From NCBI GenBank assembly GCA_947683625.1, contig CANTUR010000286.1, positions 1,293,501 to 1,357,500 of the forward strand: DNA of 64,000 nucleotides. The letters run 5' to 3'. Source of the stretch: Mallotus nudiflorus (Eukaryota > Streptophyta > Magnoliopsida > Malpighiales > Euphorbiaceae). The notes beneath the pieces were generated by a model that was not told the DNA's origin, did not search any database, and worked only from the letters and a program-made list of their open reading frames with translations. The position numbers were made by a program, and so were the translations under genes. Positions 1-10,448 of the stretch are shown in pieces. Within the stretch, counting starts at the first letter, position 1, and every line of letters starts with the position of its first letter.

Positions 1-420
1 AAGCTTGTTAAGAAGAACCTGCTACGGCCTTTACCATCACAACAACCCTTGCTTGGAACCAACCCAAAGCTTTTCTATAAATTTCACCAAATCATCAAGC
101 ATGACACAGATAGTTGTGTCCGGTTAAGGCATGAAATCCAAGACTTAATAAACTCGGGCAAAATTACCGACCCAAAAAATAGAAAACCAACCCCTTACCC
201 AATTACCAGAACATACCACCATCAAACGCACCATTTTAATGGTCAACTCTAGCCTAACTGAAGAGAAAGTCCTAAACTCCTTCATTAATGTCTCTCGTGA
301 TTCCCTAAGAACCAAACCTAAAAATCTGAAACCAAATAAACAATCCATGGAGCTGCAGGTGCATGTCTTGGACATATGGAGTTTTGATGATGAGGGCGAA
401 GAACAAATTGACCTGTAGGA
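1..420 (+). pseudogene. Gag C-terminal remnant (Tat element 1)
   Basis: The reading frame from about 49 shows a knuckle-like segment, FYKFHQIIKHDTDSC, followed by RLRHEIQDLINSGKI. This is the usual Tat Gag C-terminal arrangement (C-x-FH-x4-HDT-x2-C then a helix), except that the first cysteine position is Phe. The frame ends at 250 and related sequence continues in other frames to about 420, so it is broken. The capsid part is outside the window. The same motif order occurs in element 3 near 49140-49240 (CKFHRVVGYSIDTC), which supports the call. Confidence 0.6.
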
Positions 421-539
421 CAACGAGGGGTTTGAGCCAAGTTAGTTTGTAGGGAAGGTCAAAGAAAAGAAAGAGGAATCTAAGGCTACCAAGTCTGAGC
501 TCAAAAAGGCGGGAGGTCCAGAGAAGGGAAAAGAGATTG

Positions 540-1170
540 AACAAAGCAAAGAGACCATTACCAGTGTTTAGGAATTACTTATGCATTCTAGGGATCACAG
601 AGAAGCACTAGTTCTGGCACTAGATCAGAAAAAGATCTCCATTAATTCTACTCCATAGCAGATGGTCCAGTCACTAATGGAAACCCCTTAAGGGATGATA
701 ACATTTTCCAATGATGATATGCTTCTAGAAGGAAGGGATCACCATAAAGCTCTATTTATCAAAGTTAAGGTAAAACAGAAAATGACTTGTTGTATGTGGT
801 CAACAATGGTTCTACTATTAATGTGTGTCCGTTGAAGATTCTATCAAAGTTAGGGTTGACAGTGGCCAACTTAAAGCCTTCCAAGGTAGTTATCAAGGCT
901 TATGATGACACCAAAAGGTCTGTGGAAGGAACTTTTAGGGCATTGGTTAAAACAGGACCTATAGAAGTCTGGGTTGACTTACATGTGATTGATATCTTGG
1001 TGACATTTGCCATTTTATTAAGGAGGCCATGGTTTCACCCTCTAGGTGGCATTCCATCCACTGTTCATTAAAAGATTAAATTCCCACATAAAGGAAGGAT
1101 TGTTACCATCTTAGCCGAAATTGAAGTTGTTGTGGCTGTACTAAAGTTGATCCCCAAGGAGATTTCCCTT
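540..1170 (+). pseudogene. Retroviral-type aspartic protease region (element 1)
   Basis: The segment at 580-780 (HSRDHREALVLALDQ, later FSNDDMLLEGRDHHKAL) is the conserved stretch that precedes the Tat protease, and it recurs in element 2 at 40544-40798. The protease follows at 787-1071: YVVNNGSTINVCP, then VVIKAYDD, then FHPLGGIPST. The active-site triplet is normally D-x-G with Asp first; here that Asp is Asn (NNGS), so the enzyme would be dead even if translated. Element 2 keeps Asp at the same place. A one-base shift near 775-785 and TAG/TAA stops at about 567, 655 and 688 separate it from upstream coding sequence. Confidence 0.75.
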
Positions 1171-1208
1171 AACCCTAGTTTTGAAGTCTGTGTAATCTAT
1201 GAGATGAA

Positions 1209-1469
1209 ATGGATGAAAAGGTTCTAAAAATGATGTGCAATATGAAGTTTCTGCCCAGCATGGGATTGGGGAAAAACCAGAGCGGACCTTCAGAGTTTAT
1301 GGAAAATAAGGTGCCTATTTTGAAGCACGGGCTAGGGTTCAAAAAGGCTGATGGAGCTGGGGAAGAGATAAGTGTGTGGTGCCAGTTTGAAGAGAAGGAA
1401 AAAGAGGCCATGGCTGGAAAGAAAACTTTATGGGAAATCTTTGTAAAGGAAGGCATCAAACATCCATAA
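1209..1469 (+). pseudogene. G-patch-like segment between protease and RT (element 1)
   Basis: An 86-codon frame with MKFLPSMGLGKNQSGPSEF and ILKHGLGFKKADG. The M-G-L-G-K and G-L-G-F spacing resembles the G-patch RNA-binding motif that some Tat-lineage polyproteins carry between protease and RT. The frame ends with a stop at 1467 and RT-linker sequence resumes at 1494, so in the ancestor it was part of one polyprotein. The G-patch assignment rests on the glycine pattern only; it could be an unrelated spacer. Confidence 0.5.
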
Positions 1470-1493
1470 AACAGGACTCCAGAACCTCTTCTA

Positions 1494-3350
1494 ATGGCTG
1501 GGGAAATTATTCCTGGGTTTGAAATTTTTGCTAAATTCATGAACAAAGCTGAAGGAGTCACTATTGAAAGAGCCCCTACTGAGGAGTTGGTATTGGCTGA
1601 AGAGGAGTTTAGAGAGGATAAAGCTACCTCGAAGCAAAAAGGCATTGATGATCAAAGCAAAGACCTTAACTTTGAAACCTACGTCCTCAACTCTATCATA
1701 GATACCTCTTATAATGACTTTGATGTTTCTTTTGCTTCTCTATTTGAGACTGATGATCTTTTCTTTTTAAAAGTGAATGCAATGAAGTCTGAATTTGCTT
1801 ATTTGTGTGATGTATTTCCTAATGGTTATTCTATTTGTGATGATCATTTCATGCATATGTTTGACATTAATTCCATGCAAACTGAGTCATTTAATTTAGG
1901 CACAAATGATAATCCTAAAAATATATTTCTTGCTTCTGGTCTAACTCATAGTGAGAGAGAAAAAATGGAAGAAATCTTTAAAAAGAGACAGAAAGTATTT
2001 GCTTGGGGTTATAAAGACATTACTGGAATCGACAGGGAGATCTCAAAACACAGGATCACCACATACCCTCACATAGTGCCAATAAAGCAAAAGCAGAGGA
2101 GGTTGAGACCGAAGTGGGCTCTCTTGGTTAAGGAAGAGGTAGAAAAACAGTTAAAGGTAAAGTTTCTAGAAGTGGTAGAGGACACTCAGTGGTTGGCAAA
2201 CATAGTTCCTATACGTAAGAAGGATAGAAGGGTTAGAGTGTGTGTAGACTATCGAGATTTGAATAAGGCCTGCCCCAAGGATAACTTTCCACTGCCACAC
2301 ATCGACATGTTAATCGATAGCACGACTTCCAATGTGATGTACTCCTTCATGGATGGATTTTTAGGGTACAATTAGATCATGATGGCAATAATAGATAAAT
2401 TGAAGACATCTTTCATCACTGAATGGGGCGTGTACTATTACCAAGTGATTCCTTTCGGGTTTAAGAATGCAAGAGCCACTTATCAGAGGATGGCGACTGC
2501 CTTGCTGAACGACATGATCCATAAAGAGGTAGAAGTATACGTGGATGATATGATGGTAAAGTCTACAACTAGGGAAGGGCATTTCAAGGCACTAGACAAG
2601 TTTCTGGCTAAGGCAGAAAAGTATAATTTGAGACTAAACCCGAAGAAGTGTGTTTTTAGGATTACATCCAGGAAACTGTTGGGACATATTGTCAGCTAGA
2701 AAGGAATATAGGTGGATCTAGATAAGATCAGAGCAATCAGTGATATGCCTGCACCAAATAATGAAAAAGAGGTATGAGGGTTTCTAGGGCATTTACAGTG
2801 TATCAGTAGATTTATAGCCAAATTGACAACCATCTGCAATCCCATCTTTAAGCTTCTAAAGAAAGACCAACTTGTTGTGTAGGATGAAAGATGTCAACAA
2901 GCCTTTGAAGCTATTAAGGATTATCTTATGAATCCCCCCATTTTATAGCCGCCAAGATCGGGTAAAGCCTTAACTCTGTATATAGTAATTGAGGAAGACG
3001 CAATATGGGCAATGTTGGCACAGGAAGGTGAAAAGAAGGTAGGACATGCTGTGTATTACTTGAGTAAAAAGTTTTTACCTTATGAAACTACTTATAGCCT
3101 AGTGGAGAAAACGTGCCTAGTAGTAATTTGGGTAATGAAAAAACTCAAACACTATTTTCAGTCCTATAAAGTGCAGGTAGTTTCTAAACACAATCCCCTC
3201 AGGTACCTCCAATAGACCTCATCTTTTACAGGAAAATTGGCTAGGTGGCTCATTTTACTCACAGAGTTTGACATAGAGTATATAGCAAAAAAGACGGTAA
3301 AGGGAAGTACGGTAGCAGACTTCTTGGCATAAAGTCCAGTAGATGATGAC
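1494..3350 (+). pseudogene. Reverse transcriptase and RNase H (element 1 pol)
   Basis: Linker sequence (FAYLCDVFPNGYS, about 1795-1830) leads into RT. Visible RT motifs are VRVCVDYRDLNKACPKDNF (about 2235), FGFKNARATYQRM (about 2456), and the catalytic YVDDMMVKS (about 2537), so both Asp residues are present. RNase H follows, with GHAVYYLSKKFLPYE and EKTCLVVIWVMKKLKHY (about 3045-3160), then ARWLILLTEFDIEY (about 3240). Stops at about 2374, 2698, 2710, 2777, 2881, 2947, 3214 and 3330 break it; every one sits where relatives have Gln, Trp or Arg. No insertions disrupt the alignment over 1494-3330, so decay is mostly by point mutation. Confidence 0.9.
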
Positions 3351-3840
3351 CAAGAATGGAAGTTGGAGTTTCTTGATGAACATTTAAGGGCGATAGAGAT
3401 ACAAGGTAGGGAAATGAACTTATATGGATCTGTCAACAACAAAGGGGCTGGAATAAGGATAATTTTGGTTATACCAGAGGGAGAAATGATCCTAATAGCA
3501 AAAAGACTCGAGTTTAAAGTAACTAATAACCAAGCAGAATATAAGGCTTGCATTTTTTGTCTAGAGGCATTGCGCAGCACAGGGCAGAAAATGTTACTAT
3601 CTACGGGGATTCTATACTAGTTATAAAATAAGCCACCAAAGAATGAGAGATAAAAGAAGACAGATTAAGACTATACTGGGAATACTCAGCCACTATCCTG
3701 TGCTCATTTACTCAATGTAAGTTTTTCCACTTACCAAGGGAAGGAAACCAGGCAGCTGATGCCTTAGCCACACTGGCCTCTATGTGGGAAAGTGGGAAGC
3801 AACCAGAAGCTAGGTCCTTAATTCTCATGAATTCTCGAGT
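3350..3840 (+). pseudogene. Second, archaeal-type RNase H domain (aRNH) (element 1)
   Basis: After the RT-linked RNase H comes a separate RNase H fold: LYGSVNNKGAGIR, ILIAKRLEFKVTNNQAEYKAC, IYGDSILVI and NQAADALATLAS (about 3420-3780). This duplicated RNase H is a hallmark of the Tat lineage. The Glu (NNQAEY) and later Asp residues (GDS, AADAL) are visible, but the first catalytic Asp of the usual F-D-G start is missing (LYGS). Stops at about 3628 (former Gln) and 3643 (former Trp) interrupt it. The equivalent domain in element 2 is at 37640-38083. Confidence 0.8.
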
Positions 3841-4009
3841 CCCCTCTTATGAGGAGGTGAGAGTGATGCCAGTTGATGCTACTGAGAAACCTTGGTTCTA
3901 TAATTTACAAAGGTATCTAGAAAATGGGTAGTTTTTGAATGACGTTGATAAGAAAGAAAGAATATCCTTGTAAATGTTATCTCAACAGTTCATAAGTCAT
4001 AATGGGATG

Positions 4010-5125
4010 TTATACAAAAGAATGCCAGCCGGGGTACACCTTAGGTGTATCAATAATGATGAATCCTGAAAGCTTATGAAAGCGATTCATGAAGGGGTAT
4101 AAGGACCACATATGAATGGGACCGTCTTGGAAAAGAAAATAGCCCGCCAGGGGAACTTTTGGCTCACCATAGAGGCAGATTGTGTTAGATTTATAAAGAA
4201 ATGTCATAATTGCCAAACTTATAGTGATGTTGTCCACCTACCATCTATGGAACTTTAGGGAATGACTTCTCCTGGCTGTTTGCTGTATAGGGGATTAAAA
4301 TTATAAGAGAAGTAAGACCAAGGGTGACTAACAGTCATCGATATATTATTGTGGCTATTGACTATTTCTCTAAGTGGGTTAAGGTTGAATCTTATACTAC
4401 TATCAGGTCAAGACAGATGACAAGGTTCATCGAGAAAAATATAATATGTAGATACCATATAGTTACAGACAATGGTGTTCAATTTGGGGTAGAAACGACC
4501 ACACTATTGAAAGACTATAAGATTGAGCACTACAGGTCATCTCCGTATAGGCCATAGGCAAATGGGGCAATGGAAGCAACTAATAAGAACGTGAAAAATA
4601 TCCTGGCCAAGATGTTGGAAAATTATCGTGATTAGGTAGAATACTTATAATTCACATTATAGGGGGGGTACCGAACTATTGCTAGAACTTCGACAAGGGT
4701 CACTCCATACTCTTTAGTTTACGGGTGTGAGGCCGTTTTGCCAGTAGAGGTCAAGATAAGGTCATTGAGAGTCCTTTTGGAATCTAAAATCCCTAAGTAT
4801 CAATGGTTAAAAGTCGGTTGGCTCAGTTGACATTGTTGGATGAAAAGAGAATGAAAGCCATGTATCATTCTCAGTTGTATTAGAAAAGATTAGCCCATGC
4901 CTACAATAAGAAGATCAAACTAGGCAAGATTTAAGAAGGGGATTTGGTGTTGAAACTTACAAAGTCAGTCATGACTGACCCTTGAGGGAAGTTTAAGCCC
5001 AACTGGGAGGGACCGTATCTGGCGAAGAAGTTATTTTTGAAAGGCACTGCCATTTTGTCTGACATTGAGGGAAATGAGTTCAAAGAGCCCATTAACTTAG
5101 ATAAGCTCAAGAAGTACTTTCTGTG
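4010..5125 (+). pseudogene. Integrase (element 1)
   Basis: The N-terminal HHCC zinc module is visible (AIHEGV, GPHMNG, then FIKKCHNCQ, about 4080-4215). The core follows: VAIDYFSKWVKVE (about 4351), TDNGVQF (about 4465) and YRSSPYRP then ANGAMEATNKNVKNIL (about 4530-4600). All three catalytic acidic residues (D, D, E) remain. The C-terminal part (TPYSLVYGCEAVLPVEV, about 4707) continues in shifted frames to about 5125. Stops at about 4254, 4555, 4633, 4648 and 4660 disable it. It closes the pol region; the non-pol 3' half of the element starts here. Confidence 0.85.
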
Positions 5126-7209
5126 AAAAGTCTTGTTAAGGAGAAAACCTCAAAAAGAGGTTATCTAAGCAAAATTTTGAGACTAAAAAAAAGAGAAAAA
5201 GGTCCTACTGGATTGAAAACCTTAAAAGAGGCAGTCCAGGCAAAAGTTAAGGACATGTAAAGAGAGAGAGAGACATAAAATGGTCAGTTGGAAAACTTGC
5301 AAGGGCAAGAAAACTAATAACACGAGATGTACAAGAAGTGAAACATATATATGTTTTGTGCTTAAATGAAATGAAATGGATTGCTTTAATTATTATTAAG
5401 CATTGCATAACATGTCTATTACAAGTTGTTTAACTTATAAACAAGGAAAATTACATCTAATAAAAAAGGAAATGACGACTTGATTCCATAAGCTAATTTT
5501 GTTTTCTTTTCTTTTATTACTTACCCCAGGAGCTTAACATTTGGAACTCTTTTATCCTTTTGTATCTAATAAATTTGTCTCTTCATGTTTGTTATAAATA
5601 AACCATGCTTTGTAATGATTATTGGTAGTTTGATCTCCATCATAGCTCAAATTTCCCTCGATGACTCTTTGAGGCCAAGTTGCCACCAAGTGATCTAAGA
5701 AGTTTTGAGAAAGGGTTCTGGTTTAAACTTATGAACTGGCTCCACAATCAGTTATTTGTGACCCTATTGGCAGCAGAGGTTGGCTGGATTATAAAAAGTG
5801 GCAAAATGGAGATCGAAAACCGGGACACAGTATGTGTAGGATAGAATGGTCATATGCTGCAATCCCCACCAGGGGCATATCTAGTGGATCAGTGTATCAG
5901 GGAATGTTAATAGCCAGCCGTGAATGTCTGCAGGGATAGGATGTAGTTTCCTTATTTGATAATGCTTGGCCTTGTAATGCTTGATGTCTTAAGGAGGTTC
6001 GAGCAGACCTAACTTTTCATAAAACCACATCCACGGGTTTGCAAATGATTAGATGTAGATATTAAGATAGTTGGAAGTCACAAAGGGATAATGGGAATCT
6101 TACCTCCAATCAGAATGGACTTCCTGAGAATCATCGTGTCTTTGCGAAGTTGTCCAATGCAACGATAGTTTCTGCTAAGATGAGAGGGAAGGGATTGAAC
6201 CCTGATTCCACTTGATCAAGGATGGAAAGGATCTTTGAATCACAATGTCCTGGGGAAGAAGCTAGCAGAAATTGAGCACACAAGTAGAGGGCCATCATTT
6301 GGGCCACTAAGTTTCTTCTTTGTTCACACCTATAATTACCTTGAGAAAGGACTCTAGTATGATTTCTGAATCGAGGATGCGATGAAAAGAAGACTGGGGT
6401 GGAAGGTTGAACATACGCGTCATTTGGTATTGAATGGAGTGAGAATTTGGGTTTTCAAGGTTAGGAACCGCAAGTCAACAAGTAGAATCCGTATAATGGC
6501 TAAGAATTGCCTCGAATTCCTTCGGCAGAGGACATATTTATGTCGTATTGAACTAAAAAATATGTTTATGGGGATCCTAAAACTAAACCATGGCATGGAG
6601 AAGAGGGAAGTTGATTCTCCTAGTATGGAGTGATTTGAAGACCGAAAAGTGAAAAGGCTCTAACCTAGTCCAAGATTTATTATCTAAACCCTTTAAGACC
6701 GGTTGTAGTAGCCTTAAACTCCATTCAGTCATGATTATAACTTTCAGAGGTGCTTAGAAAGAGAAATAGGAGGTTAAGGACGAAGGGAACTTAAGAAGTG
6801 GGCTGAACATAAAGATGTGGATTTTTAAATAGGGCAGGAATGCCTGCTGCTGAGGCAATTGCCTCATCGATGAGGCGCTACCTCAGTAGTAAGAGGCGAT
6901 CGCCTTTTCATTAAAAGTCAATGAGGTGATTGCCTCATCAGTAGGATGGGCCGTTACACTTCTTCAAATCATGCAGTCTCAATAGAAGCAAATCAGAATA
7001 TAGTGGGGCAAATACATATGTAATCATTGAAACTAGCTTGCATGTAAAAAGTGAAAAATAAATGAATTTAGTTGAGGAGAATGATGAGTTCTGTAAACAA
7101 TCTGTTTGTCGATAAATCAACAACAAAGAAAATATATATGTGTTCATTGTTCAAAGACTGCATAAGTTTTGACCCTGGTACATCAAGCATCTGATCTAGT
7201 ACCCTCAGG
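5126..7209 (+). other. Post-pol non-coding region of element 1
   Basis: No protein is recognisable in either strand. The first part (about 5140-5260) has the phrase pattern GAAAACCT...GGCAAAAGTTA. It matches the reverse complement of 32590-32760, immediately beyond integrase in element 2, so it is a conserved untranslated segment of the lineage. The rest is ordinary-looking non-coding DNA up to a palindromic patch at 6848-6940 and the solo-LTR insertion site at 7210. Confidence 0.55.
6848..6940. repeat. GAGGCGATCGCCTC-type palindrome cluster A
   Basis: A run of imperfect copies of the self-complementary motif GAGGCGATCGCCTC and variants (GAGGCAATTGCCTC, GAGGTGATTGCCTC), joined by ATCGATGAGG-type linkers. 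The same motif family recurs at 12589-12770, 18015-18115 and 18777-19022, all inside the same retroelement. Confidence 0.8.
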
Positions 7210-8097
7210 GTCATTGTCACGACCCAAAACAAGGGCCATGACAGGCGCTAGGGAACGGGAATTCTTTCGAATCCGGAACCCGTAGCAAGCCTAAAAATAA
7301 AATCAAACATGCAATAGTAGAAACAATATATAATGCAGCGGAAATAAAAATCATAATATATAATAATAACATTTCCACCAACTGGATTTAAATCAAATCC
7401 TCATCATTTCATATATATAAATCTTTTAATACAAATCCAATTCAAATATAATACAACATCTCTTTAAATATTTAATGACTACTGCAGTGTCTAAATAAAA
7501 TAAAACTCGAGACTCAGAGAAGCAGTTTACACAAAGAAGCCAGGGCGGAAGAAATTTGGCGTATAGGCCTGCTACTGAGGTCTGAGGAAGATGACTCTCC
7601 TGAAAAATAGTCAACGGAGGGGAGTCAGACCTCACTGAGTGAATTACTATAATATATATACATGCATACTAAATGACAATGCATACAATCAACAGTATAT
7701 ATATAATATGTATATATACAAGCAAATTCACACAGATGCAGTAAAGATCATTTTTATATATATTATTGAAAATCACTATTTATGAAGGATCAAATAGAAC
7801 CCTATGATATCGAAACCTCAATCAGTGTTAGACAACACTCTAGCCACACAGGCTCACTTAATCCAAATATATCCACTTAATCCATTTAGACAGTAGACTA
7901 GCCCCGAGACACTAAGTCAACCGAGCTCCAGCAGTTTGACTGCCAGTGTGATTGACCCCGAGACACTTGGTCAACCGAGCTCCAGCAATCACACCTCCAA
8001 CCACATCTCACACATCAGATAAATCAATTCAATCAATATCCTCAAATAGGTTAGTAATATAGCCTATCTGCTATAAGCGCACCAGTACGTACTCGGT

Positions 8098-8116
8098 CCT
8101 AGTACTGCCCACTAGG
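8098..8116 (-). other. Conserved LTR hairpin D (solo LTR 1)
   Basis: Sense strand CCTAGTG-GGCAG-TACTAGG: a 7-bp stem with a closing G-U pair. The surrounding sequence (GATATCAATAGAA upstream in sense) is one of the best conserved stretches between the divergent LTRs. Counterparts: 14186-14204, 34244-34262 and 59896-59914. Confidence 0.6.
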
Positions 8117-8676
8117 TATCACATTCTATTGATATCCTTCATTAATAATATAAAACATACATTCATAAAAATAAATGATGCATGAATTTCAATAAAATAA
8201 CAACATAAACCATATATATACTAGAAATATACCAAAAGTAAACCAGGTATATTTCGAGTATATATACGTCAAATAAATCCAATCAAATTATAAATTAAGC
8301 TAGAAATATATTTAAAAAAACATTTTAAATATAATTTATTAATAAAACATGCATATAATTTAATATATACCGAAAATAAACCAAAAATAAACTAAAGATA
8401 TACTTAAATACTAATCACATTATTTATGCATATTTAATCAAAATAAAACATATATTTCTAAAATCATGCATCCTAAAGCATATATATATAAAATAGTAAT
8501 TCACACTTAGTAGGCTCCTCGAGATGGATTCGACGGGCCTGGTCCACTAGGCCTCGGTCTCGGCGCAACTAAACAAACAATAACGACAGAAATCAGAATA
8601 AACCTAATAGAAAATCCTAGAACTCGATCTAGAATATTAAACACAAAATCGAGATTAGGGTTCGATCGGATATCAC

Positions 8677-8752
8677 GCTTTACGAGAATTCTACCGAAAA
8701 TTCGACAGAACCTCCCCTGTAAAACGGACATCTCTCTACTCAAAGAGTAGAG
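8677..8752 (-). other. Conserved inverted-repeat (RNA-structure candidate) block in solo LTR 1
   Basis: Read in the sense (-) strand: hairpin B is CTCTACTC-TTT-GAGTAGAG (8734-8752, 8-bp stem). Then stem C pairs 8719-8725 with 8677-8683 (GTTTTAC with GTAAAGC, one U-G pair). Stem C encloses hairpin A at 8689-8710 (TTCTGTCGAA-TT-TTCGGTAGAA, two G-U pairs). The block lies about 1.2 kb downstream of the putative start region, so it would be in the transcript leader. Confidence 0.65.
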
Positions 8753-10448
8753 CCAACCCTGTAAAGAAATACACTTCGAAAATAAACACAAAATTACATT
8801 CACAACCCCTCGGTCGGACTCCAAACTACAGTCTACCGACCGGGGTCCAAAATCACATAACGATTTCAGAAATACCAAAAATACCCTTATATCATAGAAA
8901 TTCCTTTTATAAATAGAATTTACATAATTAACCTTAAAACACTATAAAAAACGATAAAAACTCATTTTATTAGTAAAATCGTATATTATATATATAATTG
9001 AAAATAATTCACGAAAAATAGTTTTAATTAGTTAAAAATACTAAATAATTTGTAGAAATCATTTTTATACCTTAAATAACTATTAAAACCAATTAAATTA
9101 CATTTTTAACCAATTTAGGGTAAAATTACCAAAATACCCCTATATATATAAATATACTAAAATTCATTGAAAAATTCACCAAAAATAGTATAATTATCCA
9201 AAATTAATTTTCTCAACATATTTATCAATAATATCCATAATTAAACTCAATTAACCAATTAATTTCAATTAAAAACACAATTAACCCTATTTTTCAAAAA
9301 TTCCATAAACTAATTAAATTCAAAATAAATACATAGAAATTCATAAAAATTCCAAATAAATTTCTATAATTCATTTCAACACCTATAATTATCATAAAAC
9401 ACAATTTCATAATTTAATTAATTAATTTTCGAAAATTAGAAAATAATATTAAAATATTCAAAAATACCCAAAAATCCAAATAATCTCCAAAAATTCCAAA
9501 AAAATTCATACATGTATATTAAGCTAAGGGAACAATATTTTTGAAGGAATTTTTCATGAATCAATCAAATTGAAGTTCAAAAAATTCAAGAACCCTAATA
9601 GGCCGAATTCAAAAAATCGAAATCTAAGTAAATCAAGACCATTTCAACTCAAACCAAAGCTAGAATCACACTCATCGGAGCTCAAGGAGAAGAAATAGAC
9701 CGGCGGTGTTGAAAATGGTGGCCGAAAACGTCATGATCGACGGTGAAGAGGAATTCGGCTTCTCCGGCCAAAACTGATCTCCAGACGCCAGAAACGGCTG
9801 CTACAGGCGGTGAGGAAGGCTGGGGAAGGTGGTGGCACGCCGGACAGCACACCAACGGTAAGGAATCGAGACGGTAGTGATCGGACGGTGAGGGAAACGG
9901 AATCGGGGAAGAAGGAAGAAATCGAGGGTAATTCGATAATTTTTCAAAAGTTTTGTTTTTTGACATATTATATGTATATATATATACTTTATACTATATA
10001 ATAAAATAATATTAAATTACACACATTAAATATACATCACACACTTAATATTTAATATTTTAAAATTTAATAATAAATAAAAATAATTAAATAACAATAA
10101 AACTAATAAATAAATAATAAAATATTAGGGTAATAAATTAAACCCTAATTAAATAAATATATACACACATAGACTTTATTTAGTAATTTAAAAATACGTA
10201 TGAGTTCATGCAAGTCCGTAAATCTATTTAAAATAATTAATAGTAAATTATTCACGTGAAAATTTCCCCGAAAATAAAAGTCTCGGGAAAATTTTACGTA
10301 AAGTACTCAAAATAATACACAATAATTAAAATAGATTTTAAATACATATCAACTCGTAAAAATGTCATAATATATGTACAAAAATTATTAACACTGCATA
10401 TCCCGATGCAGTATTAAAATATTTAAAAACACGGGATATTACAGTCAT

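Larger units (their letters stand above)
7215..10443 (-). mobile_element. Solo LTR 1 of a Tekay/Del-like Ty3/gypsy family
   Basis: On the + strand it begins TGTCACGACCC and ends GGGATATTACA, giving TG...CA ends in the sense (-) direction. The flanks carry a perfect 5-bp target duplication GTCAT (7210-7214 and 10444-10448). Length is 3229 bp. No internal retroelement domain is present, so it is a solo LTR left by recombination between two LTRs. It is closely similar to solo LTR 2 along its whole length and more distantly to solo LTR 3 and the 5' LTR at 57482. A GC-richer stretch at about 9690-9930 next to a TA run (about 9965-9990) is probably the promoter/start region. The short open frames inside are not believed to be genes. 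Confidence 0.95.

Noticed and set aside
1..6. AAGCTT (HindIII site) at the first base as a clone boundary
   Set aside because: Could be the edge of a BAC insert, but nothing else in the window tests it.
1175..1645. 156-codon minus-strand frame
   Set aside because: Shadow of the protease-RT linker of element 1.
6848..6940. GCGATCGC motif resembling the cyanobacterial HIP1 repeat
   Set aside because: Everything around it is plant retrotransposon; the similarity is a short palindrome shared by chance.
9682..9966. 94-codon Pro/Ser-rich frame in solo LTR 1
   Set aside because: It is not conserved in the other LTRs as protein; it comes from the GC-richer, purine/pyrimidine-biased start region.
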